This document shows positions 24,620 through 32,681 of a stretch of DNA of 64,000 nt, piece by piece (the stretch's first letter is position 1; each line of letters begins with the position of its first letter). This DNA comes from HK1 sp965202735. Its GTDB lineage: Bacteria > Pseudomonadota > Gammaproteobacteria > HK1. Both the position numbers and the translations under genes were made by a program. The stretch is taken from assembly GCA_965202735.1 (NCBI GenBank), contig OZ241844.1:4526001-4590000 (forward strand), given 5' to 3'. The notes beneath the pieces were generated by a model that worked only from the letters and a program-made list of their open reading frames with translations, did not search any database and was not told the DNA's origin.

Positions 24620-24690
24620 CCAGGGCTGTCCGGAAGTCGTGACGACCGGCTCGTTCCCCGATCGTTCGGGACTTTCGATGCCGGCGAAGA
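24620..24690 (-). repeat. Degenerate inverted R2 fragment
   Basis: AGGGCTGTCCGGAAGTCGTG followed by ACGACCGGCTCGTTCCCCGA resembles the right half of R2 in reverse orientation (compare 60180 onward), but similarity fades after about 60 bp. It forms an inverted pair with copy 1. Confidence 0.55.
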
Positions 24691-24769
24691 AGTTGTACCC
24701 CCCGGCCCGGAATACTTACAATTACCCGCTTGCGATGCGCGGATTCCGCGTCCGGAACGGAGCGATGCG

Positions 24770-25084
24770 ATGTATGCGGTGATAGCGACGGGCGGCAAGC
24801 AGTATCGCGTCGAAGAGGGCGACAGCCTGCGGGTGGAGCGGCTCGACGCGGAAGAGGGGGAGGAGATCGAGCTCGACCGGGTCCTCCTCGTCGGCGACGG
24901 CGACGAGGTCACGATCGGCCGGCCGTTCGTCGAGAACGGCAGGGTGGCGGCGACGGTCAGGGGTCATGGCCGGTCGAAGAAGGTCATGGTGGTGAAGTTC
25001 AAGCGGCGCAAGAACTACCTGCGCCGGCGTGGGCACCGGCAGGGTTACACGGAGCTCGAGATCAGGTCGATTTCGGCGGGCTGA
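24770..25084 (+). CDS. rplU: 50S ribosomal protein L21
   Basis: The 104 residues match L21 in length and sequence: MYAVIATGGKQYRVEEGDSL at the start, LDRVLLVGDGDEVTIGRP in the middle, and the basic C-terminal segment KVMVVKFKRRKNYLRRRGHR followed by QGYTELEI. First gene of rplU-rpmA-obgE-proB. Confidence 0.98.
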   Translation: MYAVIATGGKQYRVEEGDSLRVERLDAEEGEEIELDRVLLVGDGDEVTIGRPFVENGRVAATVRGHGRSKKVMVVKFKRRKNYLRRRGHRQGYTELEIRSISAG

Positions 25085-25124
25085 ACGGAAGCCCGGGCAG
25101 CGCCGGCGAGGCGGGGGAACGGCG

Positions 25125-25382
25125 ATGGCACACAAGAAGGCAGGCGGCAGCAGCAAGAACGGGCGGGACTCGCACTCCAAGCGGCTGGGTGTGAAGCTCT
25201 ACGCGGGCCAGACGGCCAGGGCGGGAAGCATCATCGTGCGCCAGCGCGGCACGAGGTTCCACCCGGGCGTGAACGTGGGCTGCGGCCGGGACCACACCCT
25301 GTTCGCCACCGCCGACGGGGTGGTGGTGTTCCACCGCCAGGGCGCGCGCGGGCGCAAGTACGTGAGCGTGCACACGAGCTGA
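25125..25382 (+). CDS. rpmA: 50S ribosomal protein L27
   Basis: The 85 residues begin MAHKKAGGSSKNGRDSHSKR, the mature L27 N-terminus that reaches the peptidyl-transferase centre, and continue with LGVKLYAGQTARAGSIIVRQ and GTRFHPGVNVGCGRDHTLFA. It lies 40 bp after rplU. Confidence 0.98.
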   Translation: MAHKKAGGSSKNGRDSHSKRLGVKLYAGQTARAGSIIVRQRGTRFHPGVNVGCGRDHTLFATADGVVVFHRQGARGRKYVSVHTS

Positions 25383-25450
25383 GCCCGTCGCCGGCGGGCG
25401 CGGTGCGAAGCCGCCCGTCCGCCGCACGAGGTTCGACGGACCCGCCTCCC

Positions 25451-26467
25451 ATGAAGTTCGTCGACGAGGCGGTGATCTCCGTCGAAGCCGGCGCCGGCGG
25501 CAACGGATGCCTCAGCTTCAGGCGCGAGAAGTACATTCCCCGAGGCGGTCCGGACGGCGGCGACGGCGGCGACGGCGGCGACGTCCTGCTGTGTGCCGAC
25601 CCGAGCCTCAATACCCTGGTCGATTTCCGCTTCCGGAGGCGCTTCCGGGCCGAGCGGGGGCGGCACGGTCAGGGCAGGGACCGCACCGGCCGGGGCGGCG
25701 CGGACCTCCGCATCCCGGTGCCGGCGGGGACCGTGGTCATCGCCGCCGACAGCGGCGAGACCCTCGGTGAGCTCACCGCCCCCGGCGAGGAGATGGTCGT
25801 CGCGCGCGGAGGCCGGCGGGGCCTGGGCAACACCCGGTTCAAGTCGAGCACCAACCGCGCTCCGCGGCGCACCACTGAAGGATGTCCCGGCGAGTGCCGG
25901 GAGCTGCGCCTGGAGCTCAGGCTGCTCGCCGACGTCGGTCTCGTCGGAATGCCGAACGCGGGCAAGTCGACCCTCATTCGAGCCGTCTCCGCGGCCCGCC
26001 CCAAGGTCGCCGACTACCCGTTCACGACCCTCGTTCCCAACCTCGGCGTGGTGCGCCGGGGGCCGGACCGCAGCTTCGTCATGGCCGACATACCGGGCCT
26101 CGTCGAGGGTGCGTCCGGCGGCGCCGGTCTCGGCATCCGCTTCCTCCGCCATCTCTCCCGCAACCGGGTGCTGCTGCACCTCGTCGACGTCGCCCCGGCG
26201 CCGGGGGGCCCCGGCCCGGCCGATCAGGTGCGCATCGTGGGGCGCGAGCTCGCCGCCTGCGGCCCGGAGCTGACCCGCCTCGAACGCTGGCTCGTGCCGA
26301 CGAAGCTCGATCTCGTGCCGCCGCCCGAACGCGCGGCCGCCGTCGCCGCGATCGTCGAGGGTGTTGCGTGGGAGGGCCCGGTGCACCCCGTCTCGGCGCT
26401 CGCCCGCGAAGGGACGGACGCGCTGTGCGAGGCGCTGATGCGCCGTCTCGAGGACGAGGCGCGGTGA
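25451..26467 (+). CDS. obgE: GTPase Obg/CgtA
   Basis: Essential ribosome-assembly GTPase (338 residues). The glycine-rich Obg fold occupies residues 1-158 (MKFVDEAVISVEAGAGGNGC, GGPDGGDGGDGGDV). The G domain follows with G1 GMPNAGKST, the switch region DYPFTTLVPNLGVV, G3 DIPGLVEGASGGAGLG and G4 PTKLD (a TKLD form of NKxD). It ends in GTGA overlap with proB. Confidence 0.97.
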   Translation: MKFVDEAVISVEAGAGGNGCLSFRREKYIPRGGPDGGDGGDGGDVLLCADPSLNTLVDFRFRRRFRAERGRHGQGRDRTGRGGADLRIPVPAGTVVIAADSGETLGELTAPGEEMVVARGGRRGLGNTRFKSSTNRAPRRTTEGCPGECRELRLELRLLADVGLVGMPNAGKSTLIRAVSAARPKVADYPFTTLVPNLGVVRRGPDRSFVMADIPGLVEGASGGAGLGIRFLRHLSRNRVLLHLVDVAPAPGGPGPADQVRIVGRELAACGPELTRLERWLVPTKLDLVPPPERAAAVAAIVEGVAWEGPVHPVSALAREGTDALCEALMRRLEDEAR

Positions 26468-27606
26468 GCGCCGGCACCGGGGTCCGGCCCTGGGCCCGGC
26501 CCGGGGTCCGACGGTGGGTCGTCAAGATCGGCAGCACGCTCGTCACCAACGACGGCCGCGGATTCGAGCCGGAGGGGATCGGGCGGTGGGTGGCCCAGAT
26601 GGTGGCGTTGCGGGCGCGGGGGGTCGATGTCGTCCTGGTCTCCTCCGGCTCGGTGGCGGAGGGGATGAGCCGGCTCGGTCTCCGGCGGCGCCCCGAGGCG
26701 CTCTACGAGCTGCAGGCGGTCGCCGCGATCGGTCAGATGGGCCTCGTGCAGGCCTACGAGTCGGGCTTCCAGCGCCATGCGACCCACACCGCCCAGGTGC
26801 TGCTGACGCACGAGGACGTCTCCGACCGCGGCAGGTACCTCAATGCCCGCAGCACGCTGCGCCAGCTTCTGCGCTACGGCGTGGTGCCGGTGATCAACGA
26901 GAACGACGCGGTCGCCACCCCCGAGGTCCGGCTCGGGGACAACGACACGCTCGCGGGCCTCGTCGCGAACCTGGTGGAGGCGGAGCTGCTGGTCATCCTG
27001 ACCGATCAGCCGGGCCTGCTCGACCGCGACCCGCGCACCGACCCCGCGGCCCGGCTCGTCGAGCGCGGCCGGGCGGGCGACCCCGCCCTCGACACGATGG
27101 CGGGCGCCGGCGGGGCGCTGGGCCGCGGCGGAATGCGGACGAAGCTCCGGGCCGCCGCTCTCGCCGCCCGGTCGGGCACGCCCACGCGGCTCGCCTCCGG
27201 GCGCGAGACCGACGTGCTGGGCCGGCTTCTGACCGGCGAGTCCATCGGAACGCTGCTGGAGCCGGGGCAGGCGCCGCTCGGCGCGCGCAAGCAGTGGCTG
27301 GCCGGACAGTTGAGCGTGCGGGGGCGGCTGTGCATCGACGAGGGGGCGGCGACGGTCCTCGTCGACGCGGGCCGCAGCCTCCTCGCGGTCGGAGTCAGGG
27401 GGGTGGAGGGGGATTTCTCGCGTGGAGAGGTCGTCGCCTGCTTCGACCCCTCCGGCGCCGAGGTGGCGCGAGGGCTCGTGAACTACGACGCCGCCGAGAC
27501 GCGGCGCATCATGGGGCAGCGCAGCGAGCGCATCGCGGAGCTGCTGGGCTACGTGGACGAGCCGGAGCTCATCCACCGGGACAACCTGGTGCTGATGCTC
27601 GACTGA
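26464..27606 (+). CDS. proB: Glutamate 5-kinase
   Basis: First step of proline synthesis (ATP-dependent phosphorylation of glutamate). The 380 residues contain the amino-acid-kinase N-terminus VVKIGSTLVTNDG, VLVSSGSVAEGM, VVPVINENDAVATPEVRLGD, the feedback-binding region NDTLAGLVANLVEAELLVIL, and GRGGMRTKLRAAALAARSGT. A C-terminal PUA domain spans about 285-370 (ARKQWLAGQLSVRGRL, GVRGVEGDFSRGEVV). The GTG at 26464 overlaps the obgE stop. An R3 repeat follows immediately after the stop codon. Confidence 0.96.
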   Translation: MSAGTGVRPWARPGVRRWVVKIGSTLVTNDGRGFEPEGIGRWVAQMVALRARGVDVVLVSSGSVAEGMSRLGLRRRPEALYELQAVAAIGQMGLVQAYESGFQRHATHTAQVLLTHEDVSDRGRYLNARSTLRQLLRYGVVPVINENDAVATPEVRLGDNDTLAGLVANLVEAELLVILTDQPGLLDRDPRTDPAARLVERGRAGDPALDTMAGAGGALGRGGMRTKLRAAALAARSGTPTRLASGRETDVLGRLLTGESIGTLLEPGQAPLGARKQWLAGQLSVRGRLCIDEGAATVLVDAGRSLLAVGVRGVEGDFSRGEVVACFDPSGAEVARGLVNYDAAETRRIMGQRSERIAELLGYVDEPELIHRDNLVLMLD

Positions 27607-27706
27607 GGACGCTGGCGAGAACGGCCTTGCCACGTGCCGAGCGCACCATTGCGCGGGAACGGGGCCCTTCCGGATACAGTTGGCGGCCTTGTGTCGCTCA
27701 CCGTCC
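27607..27706 (+). repeat. R3 dispersed repeat, copy 2
   Basis: Directly follows the proB stop and fills the convergent gap to rpsT. It contains GAGCGCACCATTGCGCGGGA, the near-palindromic GGAACGGGGCCCTTCC, and ATACAGTTGGCGGCC. It matches copy 3 (39598) over its whole length with scattered changes. Confidence 0.85.
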
Positions 27707-27740
27707 CGAGCCCGGACCGGAGCCCGCGCCGGGGCTCCGG

Positions 27741-28010
27741 TCAGCCCGCGCGCAACGCCTTCAGCCGTGCGTTCAGCCGGCTCTTGTGGCGGGCCGCCTT
27801 GTTCTTGTGGATGAGCCCCTTGGTGGCGGCGCCGTCGAGGATCGGCCCCGCGCGTTTCAGCTCCGTACCGGTCGCCTCCGCGTCGCCGGCGTTCAGGGCG
27901 CGCAGCACGCGCTTGACGCTGGTGCGCATTCTGGAACGCAAGCTGGCATTATGCTCGCGCCTGCGCACGGCCTGGCGCGCGCGCTTTCTTGCCTGGGCAG
28001 AGTTCGCCAC
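27741..28010 (-). CDS. rpsT: 30S ribosomal protein S20
   Basis: The 89 residues are rich in Arg, Lys and Ala: VANSAQARKRARQAVRRREH, SRMRTSVKRVLRALNAGD, KGLIHKNKAARHKSRLNARL. The GTG at 28010 is supported by AGGAGAG upstream on the minus strand. It is divergent from murJ, as in many gammaproteobacteria. Confidence 0.96.
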   Translation of the reverse strand: MANSAQARKRARQAVRRREHNASLRSRMRTSVKRVLRALNAGDAEATGTELKRAGPILDGAATKGLIHKNKAARHKSRLNARLKALRAG

Positions 28011-28111
28011 TGGTTCGACTCTCCTGATGCGGGCCCGGGCCTGATGCGAGCCCGGGACCATAAGGCGCGTAATTATGCCGATGGCGCGAATGCCTGACAA
28101 CTTCCCCGGCG

Positions 28112-28224
28112 ATTCCCGCCAACGCCCGGGGAGTGCCGTCCCGTGTTGGGATTCTGGCGCAATTTCGACCCTCGGGACGCCGAGTCGAGGGGATTTCAGG
28201 GGCCTGTTCCCGCCTGGCGGGAAT
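28112..28224 (+). repeat. R1 dispersed repeat, copy E
   Basis: Begins ATTCCCGCCAACGCCCGGGG and ends TTCCCGCCTGGCGGGAAT. It lies in the sense direction upstream of murJ (about 240 bp from the start codon). Confidence 0.9.
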
Positions 28225-28274
28225 TGCTGCAACTTCCCGACGCCCACCCGCGGGCCGACGCCTGTCCTCGGGGC

Positions 28275-28390
28275 TCTTCGAAAGTCCCGGTCACTGCCCG
28301 CCCAACCGGAAGATCGCACGGGGACCGGCGGCCCGTCGGCACCGGAGGTCCCGGCCGGGCGTCCGGGAAATCACGCGCCGCGTCTTCCGG
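28275..28390 (+). repeat. R2 dispersed repeat, diverged copy
   Basis: CTTCGAAAGTCCCGGTCACT, then CCCAACCGGAAGATCGCACG and CCGTCGGCACCGGAGG follow the order of the good R2 copies, with many substitutions. The right end is poorly conserved. Confidence 0.6.
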
Positions 28391-28463
28391 ACCGCCCTGC
28401 CCCTGCCCGCCTCCCCGTGCCTGCCCCGCGCGTCCGGACCCCTCACCGGCTCTTTCCGGTCCG

Positions 28464-30023
28464 GTGAGCCGGTCGCTTCTCAGGTCGGCCGGCGTGGCCG
28501 GCGTGAGCACCATGGCGTCGCGCGTGGCGGGGTTCGTGCGCGACGTGGTCATCGCCCAGGCGTTCGGCGCCGGCGCCGGGGCGGATGCCTTCTTCGTCGC
28601 GTTCCGCATCCCGAACTTCCTGCGCCGGCTCTTCGCCGAGGGCGCCTTCGCCCAGGCGTTCGTTCCCGTTCTGAGCGAGTACCGCGCGCAACGCGAGCTC
28701 GACGACGTGCGCGATCTGGCCGCCCATGTCTCGGGAGCCCTGATCGGAGCGCTCACCGTCGTCACCGTCACCGGCGTCGTGGCGGCGCCCGTGCTCATCG
28801 CGGTATTCGCCCCGGGGTTCGTGGCCGACCCCGCCAGGTACGCGCTCGCGGTCGAGATGGTGCGGATCACGTTCCCCTACGTGTTCTTCATCTCCCTGGT
28901 CGCCTTCGCGGGAGGCATCCTCAACGCCTGGGGCCGATTCGCGGTCCCGGCCTTCACGCCGGTGCTGCTGAACGTCTGCCTCGTCGGCGCCGTGCTGTGG
29001 CTCGCGCCGGTGCTCGACATCCCGGTCGTCGCGCTCGCATGGGGCGTGCTCGCGGCCGGAATCGTCCAGCTCGCGTTCCAGCTCCCGTTCCTGGCCGCGC
29101 TCGGGATGCTCGTGCGCCCGCGCCTGCGCCGCGCCCACGACGGCGTGGCCCGGGTGATCGCGCTGATCCTCCCGGCCGCGTTCGGGGTCTCGGTCTCCCA
29201 GATCAACCTGCTCGTCGACACGATCATCGCGTCGTTCCTCGTCACCGGGAGTGTGTCGTGGCTGTACTTCTCGGACCGCATGGTCGAGCTCCCGCTGGGC
29301 GTGTTCGGGATCGCGCTCGCCACCGTCATCCTGCCGCACCTGTCGCGCCAGCACGCGAGCGCGTCGCCGGAGTCGTTCTCGGACACCCTCGACTGGGCGC
29401 TCCGGCTCGTGGTGTTCGTCGCCACTCCCGCCGCACTCGGTCTCGGCCTGCTGGCCGCGCCCATTCTCACCACCCTGTTCCAGTACGGGGAGTTCTCGGC
29501 CCGCGACGTGGACATGGCGGCCCGCAGCCTGCTCGCGTTCGCCTCCGGCCTGCTCGCGTTCATCGCGGTCAAGGTGCTCGCGACCGGGTACTTCTCGCGC
29601 CAGGACACGCGCACCCCGGTCCGGGTCGGAGTCGTCGCGATGCTCTCGAACATCGGGCTGAACCTTGCCCTGGTCGTCCCGCTCGCCCATGCGGGGCTCG
29701 CGCTCGCGACCACCCTGTCCGCGTTTCTCAATGCGGGGCTCCTGCTGCGCGGGCTCATCGCGCGCGGCGTGTACCGCCCGCGACCCGGATGGGGGGGGTT
29801 CATCGCGCGGGTCGCCGGTGGGAACCTGGCGATGGGCGCGGTCCTGTGGGCGGTGCGGGGAGAGCCCGCCGCGTGGCTCGAAGCGGAGGCGGCAGTGCGC
29901 GCCGCCCGGCTGGGCGCCGTCGTCGCGGCCGGGGCGGCGCTCTACGTGGCGGCCGTGCTGGCTCTGGGGATCCGGCCGCGCACCCTGGAGGCTCCGGCCG
30001 CGCGGGGGGAGGCGGGGGAGTGA
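28464..30023 (+). CDS. murJ: Lipid II flippase MurJ
   Basis: MVF/MurJ-family integral membrane protein (519 residues, about 14 helices) that flips lipid II across the inner membrane. The N-terminus SRSLLRSAGVAGVSTMASRV is typical, as are GADAFFVAFRIPNFLRRLFA, EGAFAQAFVPVLSEY, QINLLVDTIIASFL and YFSDRMVELPLGVFGIALAT. The start is GTG 28464; the open frame upstream runs through repeats and is not coding. Confidence 0.96.
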   Translation: MSRSLLRSAGVAGVSTMASRVAGFVRDVVIAQAFGAGAGADAFFVAFRIPNFLRRLFAEGAFAQAFVPVLSEYRAQRELDDVRDLAAHVSGALIGALTVVTVTGVVAAPVLIAVFAPGFVADPARYALAVEMVRITFPYVFFISLVAFAGGILNAWGRFAVPAFTPVLLNVCLVGAVLWLAPVLDIPVVALAWGVLAAGIVQLAFQLPFLAALGMLVRPRLRRAHDGVARVIALILPAAFGVSVSQINLLVDTIIASFLVTGSVSWLYFSDRMVELPLGVFGIALATVILPHLSRQHASASPESFSDTLDWALRLVVFVATPAALGLGLLAAPILTTLFQYGEFSARDVDMAARSLLAFASGLLAFIAVKVLATGYFSRQDTRTPVRVGVVAMLSNIGLNLALVVPLAHAGLALATTLSAFLNAGLLLRGLIARGVYRPRPGWGGFIARVAGGNLAMGAVLWAVRGEPAAWLEAEAAVRAARLGAVVAAGAALYVAAVLALGIRPRTLEAPAARGEAGE

Positions 30024-30329
30024 GCGGTACTTCTTCGCCCGCCGGATGAGGGTGAAGGGGCTCCGGTCGCGGGTAGTGTCTCAGCTTGACTCCGGGACCG
30101 TTCTGTCGTGTTGAGGAAGAAAGTCAAACCGGGACACTACCCGGTCGCGCGGTGAGCAGGCACTGGCGGGGCACAGCAAGTATCATTGCCGTGCCAGCCC
30201 GTCTCCGCCTCCACGATCGATCGGGAAGCTTGTGCGAACCGGAAGATCCCGCGGGCGAAAGCGGATGGCCGGCATCACCACGAGACGGCCCCGGTTGCAG
30301 CGGGTCGGGGCACGGCGAGGAGAGTCGGG
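30024..30329. other. Intergenic murJ-ribF with a MITE-like inverted repeat
   Basis: About 305 bp. Besides the inverted repeat at 30071-30142, nothing coding is recognised. The ribF Shine-Dalgarno GAGGAGA lies at about 30317. Confidence 0.45.
30071..30142. repeat. 72-bp inverted-repeat element (MITE-like)
   Basis: The ends are near-identical inverted repeats of about 22 bp: GGGTAGTGTCTCAGCTTGAC on the left and, read from the right end inward, GGGTAGTGTCCCGGTTTGAC (three mismatches). Only about 28 bp lie between them. The length and perfect outer ends fit a miniature transposable element; a strong stem-loop acting as a terminator is the alternative. Confidence 0.7.
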
Positions 30330-31262
30330 TTGGAATTGATCCGCGGCTGGCACAACCTTCGGTCCGGGCACCGCGGCTGTGTCGCCACCATCGGCAACTT
30401 CGACGGCGTGCACCTCGGCCATCAGGCGCTGATCGGGCAGCTCGCGGCGCTCGGCCGCGAGCACGCACTGCCGACTACCCTCGTCACGTTCGAACCGCAG
30501 CCGCTCGAGTTCTTCGCTCGGGAGAACGCGCCCCCGCGCCTCACGCGGCTGCGGGAGAAGCTGAGCGCGCTCGGCGGGCTGCCGCTCGACCGGGTCGCGT
30601 TGCTGCGCTTCGACACCCGTCTGAGCGCGATGCCCCCCGTCGAATTCGTGGAGTCCTTCCTGGTCGCGGGGCTCGGGGTCCGGGTCGTGGTCGCCGGCGA
30701 CGACTTCCGGTTCGGGCATCGGGGGGAGGGCAACTTCGGCCTCCTGACGTCGCTGGGCGAGCGGCACGGCTTCGAGGTCGTGCGGCGCGAGACGTTCCGC
30801 GCGCGCGGCGGACGGGTCAGCAGCTCGTGGATCCGCGACGCGCTCGCGAACGACGAGCTCGGGATCGCGCGCGAGCTGCTCGGCCGGCACTACGCGGTGA
30901 GCGGCAGGGTCGCGAGCGGCGCCCGGCGGGGCCGCACCATCGGGTTTCCGACCCTGAACATTCCGATTCGCCGCTATCGCTCGGCGCTGCGCGGCGTCTA
31001 TGCGGTCCGGGTGGCGGGGCTCGGGGGAGGGGAGCGCGACGCGGTCGCGAACCTCGGCACGCGCCCGACCGTCGACGGACGCGTCGTGGTGCTGGAGGTG
31101 CATGTCTTCGACTGGAGCGGCGACGCGTACGGCCGCTACGTCGAAGTGAGCTTCGTCGCGAAGATTCGCGACGAGCGCAAGTTCGACACGTTCGCCGCGC
31201 TCGAGGTCCAGATCGGCCGCGACAGCGCGCGTGCGCGCGAGATCCTCGGACGGGCGGCGTGA
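30330..31262 (+). CDS. ribF: Bifunctional riboflavin kinase / FAD synthetase
   Basis: Makes FMN and FAD. The 310 residues include the N-terminal nucleotidyltransferase (VATIGNFDGVHLGHQALIGQ, the HLGH motif; LTRLREKLSALGGLPLDRVA; GDDFRFGHRGEGNF) and the C-terminal riboflavin kinase (RRGRTIGFPTLNIP, with the GFPTxN motif; RGVYAVRV; YVEVSFVAKIRDERKF). The start is probably TTG 30330 (LELIRGWHNL), with GAGGAGA at -7; the longer frame lacks support. It overlaps lspA by GTGA. Confidence 0.94.
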   Translation: MELIRGWHNLRSGHRGCVATIGNFDGVHLGHQALIGQLAALGREHALPTTLVTFEPQPLEFFARENAPPRLTRLREKLSALGGLPLDRVALLRFDTRLSAMPPVEFVESFLVAGLGVRVVVAGDDFRFGHRGEGNFGLLTSLGERHGFEVVRRETFRARGGRVSSSWIRDALANDELGIARELLGRHYAVSGRVASGARRGRTIGFPTLNIPIRRYRSALRGVYAVRVAGLGGGERDAVANLGTRPTVDGRVVVLEVHVFDWSGDAYGRYVEVSFVAKIRDERKFDTFAALEVQIGRDSARAREILGRAA

Positions 31263-31783
31263 GCGGCTCCGGGACGGAGGCGGCGGGGGGATCGGATGCC
31301 CGCCGGAAGGGTCGCGGGGGGGCGTTCCGGTGGCTGTGGTGCTCGCTCGCCGTCGTCATCGCGGATCAGGCGACGAAGGTCGCGGCCGTCGCGCTGCTCG
31401 ATCCGGCGTCGCCCGTGGAGCTGGTTCCGACCCTCGACCTCGTGCTCGCGTACAACACCGGTGCGGCGTTCAGCTTCCTGAGCAGTGCCGGCGGGTGGCA
31501 GCGCTGGCTGTTCATCGGGCTTGCGGTCGCCATCTGCGCGTTCATCCTCCACTGGATGCGCGACCTCCCGCGCGCCGCGCGCCGGCTGCCGCTCGCGCTC
31601 TCTCTGATCCTGGGGGGCGCGGTCGGCAACGTCGTCGATCGCGTGCGCATCGGCGCGGTGGTGGACTTCATCGACTTTCACGTGGGCGACTGGCACTGGC
31701 CCGTCTTCAACATCGCCGACTCCGCCATCTGCGTCGGCGCCGCCCTGCTCGTGCTGGGCATGTTCCGGCGCGAGGGCGGCTGA
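31259..31783 (+). CDS. lspA: Lipoprotein signal peptidase (signal peptidase II)
   Basis: Inner-membrane aspartyl protease that cleaves prolipoprotein signal peptides. The 174 residues have four membrane helices. The catalytic dyad is in GNVVDRVRIGAVVDF and FNIADSAICVGA, and ADQATKVAA and YNTGAAFSFLSSAGGWQR are the other conserved blocks. The GTG at 31259 overlaps the ribF stop. The ileS gene usually between ribF and lspA is absent here. Confidence 0.95.
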   Translation: MSGSGTEAAGGSDARRKGRGGAFRWLWCSLAVVIADQATKVAAVALLDPASPVELVPTLDLVLAYNTGAAFSFLSSAGGWQRWLFIGLAVAICAFILHWMRDLPRAARRLPLALSLILGGAVGNVVDRVRIGAVVDFIDFHVGDWHWPVFNIADSAICVGAALLVLGMFRREGG

Positions 31784-31829
31784 CGGCCGGCGTCGGCCGG
31801 GGACGGCCGGCGTCGGCGAGGTGTCAGCC

Positions 31830-31941
31830 ATTCCCGCCGGGCGGGAACAGGCCCCTGAGAGCCCCTCGACTCGACGCCCCGAAGGTCGAGATCGCACCAC
31901 ATTCCCCACGGTACGGCCTCATTCCGGGCGCCAGCGGGAAT
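31830..31941 (-). repeat. R1 dispersed repeat, copy F
   Basis: Between lspA and the Fur-family gene, reverse orientation: ATTCCCGCTGGCGCCCGGAA on the minus strand at the right end and CCCGCCCGGCGGGAAT closing at 31830. It is the only copy antisense to both neighbouring genes. Confidence 0.88.
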
Positions 31942-32033
31942 CGCCGTGAGCCGGTGCACGCGAATGGCGATCCCCGGTGACGGGACCTATACTCGCGCCC
32001 GGGTGCGTCCCGGAGAGGGCATGGAGGCCGGAG

Positions 32034-32471
32034 ATGGCGAGCGAGGCGGCCGGCGCGAGGATGCGCCGCGACGACGCGGCGGCTCTTCTTCGCGCGAACG
32101 GAATTGTCCCGACGGCCCAGCGCATCGACATCGCGACGGTGCTGCTCGCGCGGGCGCAGCACGTGGGCGCGGAGGACGTGCACCGGATGCTTTTCCGGCA
32201 CGGCGCCCCGGTGGCCAGGGCGACGGTGTACAACACGCTCGGGCTGTTCGCCCGCAAGGGGCTGGTGCGCGAGCTGGCCGTCGATTCCGGCCGGGTGCTG
32301 TACGACTCGAACACCGCGCGGCACGACCACCTCTACGATGTCGATACCGGCGTGCTGACGGACATCGAGCCGGGTGCGGTCGCGGTGGGCGCGCTGCCTT
32401 CCCTTCCCGCGGGGACACGCGTGGAGCGCGTGGACGTCGTCATCCGGGTCCGCCGGTCGCGTTCATCCTGA
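32034..32471 (+). CDS. Fur family regulator, Irr-like
   Basis: 145 residues with a Fur-type winged helix (IVPTAQRIDIATVLLARAQH; GAPVARATVYNTLGLFARKG) and a short dimerisation domain. The CxxC zinc site of Fur and PerR is missing, and HDHLYDVDTGVLTDIEPG plus the C-terminal VERVDVVIRVR end resembles the heme-responsive regulator Irr rather than Fur itself. A role in iron or heme response is inferred. The ATG at 32034 follows GGAGGCCGGAG, a good ribosome-binding site; the ATG at 32021 is less favoured. Confidence 0.85.
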   Translation: MASEAAGARMRRDDAAALLRANGIVPTAQRIDIATVLLARAQHVGAEDVHRMLFRHGAPVARATVYNTLGLFARKGLVRELAVDSGRVLYDSNTARHDHLYDVDTGVLTDIEPGAVAVGALPSLPAGTRVERVDVVIRVRRSRSS

Positions 32472-32567
32472 CCGGACCGCGTGCTGACCGGACCGCGTGT
32501 TCATCCCGACGGGCTCGACGCACGATTCGCCGCCGGTGGATTCTGTATACTCCGCGCCCGCTTCCGT

Positions 32568-32643
32568 GCCGGTGTAGCTCAGTTGGCAGAGCAACTGATT
32601 CGTAATCAGTAGGCCGGCGGTTCGAGTCCGCCCACCGGCACCA
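32568..32643 (+). tRNA. tRNA-Thr (CGT)
   Basis: 76-nt cloverleaf with encoded CCA. The acceptor stem is GCCGGTG/CACCGGC with discriminator A, the D arm GCTCAGTTGGCAGAGC, the anticodon arm ACTGA-TTCGTAA-TCAGT (anticodon CGT), and the T arm GGCGGTTCGAGTCCGCC. A TATACT sequence about 20 bp upstream could be its -10 element. Confidence 0.97.
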
Positions 32644-32681
32644 TCCGAATCAGCGATTTACCCGCCGGAGCCGACATCGCC

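Larger units (their letters stand above)
24367..24769. other. Divergent ispB/rplU regulatory region
   Basis: About 400 bp filled largely by one R2 repeat and a degenerate inverted partial copy (both listed). Between 24690 and 24769 a short AT-containing stretch (GAATACTTACAATTACCCGC) could hold the rplU promoter -10 region. Confidence 0.45.
28011..28463. other. Divergent rpsT/murJ region carrying R1 and R2 repeats
   Basis: About 450 bp. It contains the rpsT leader, R1 copy E (28112-28224) and a weak R2 copy (28275-28390). A murJ-frame extension is open through both repeats but shows no coding character. Confidence 0.5.

Noticed and set aside
28143..28463. N-terminal extension of MurJ through R1 and R2 repeats
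   Set aside because: The extension is repeat-derived; GTG 28464 yields the normal MurJ N-terminus.
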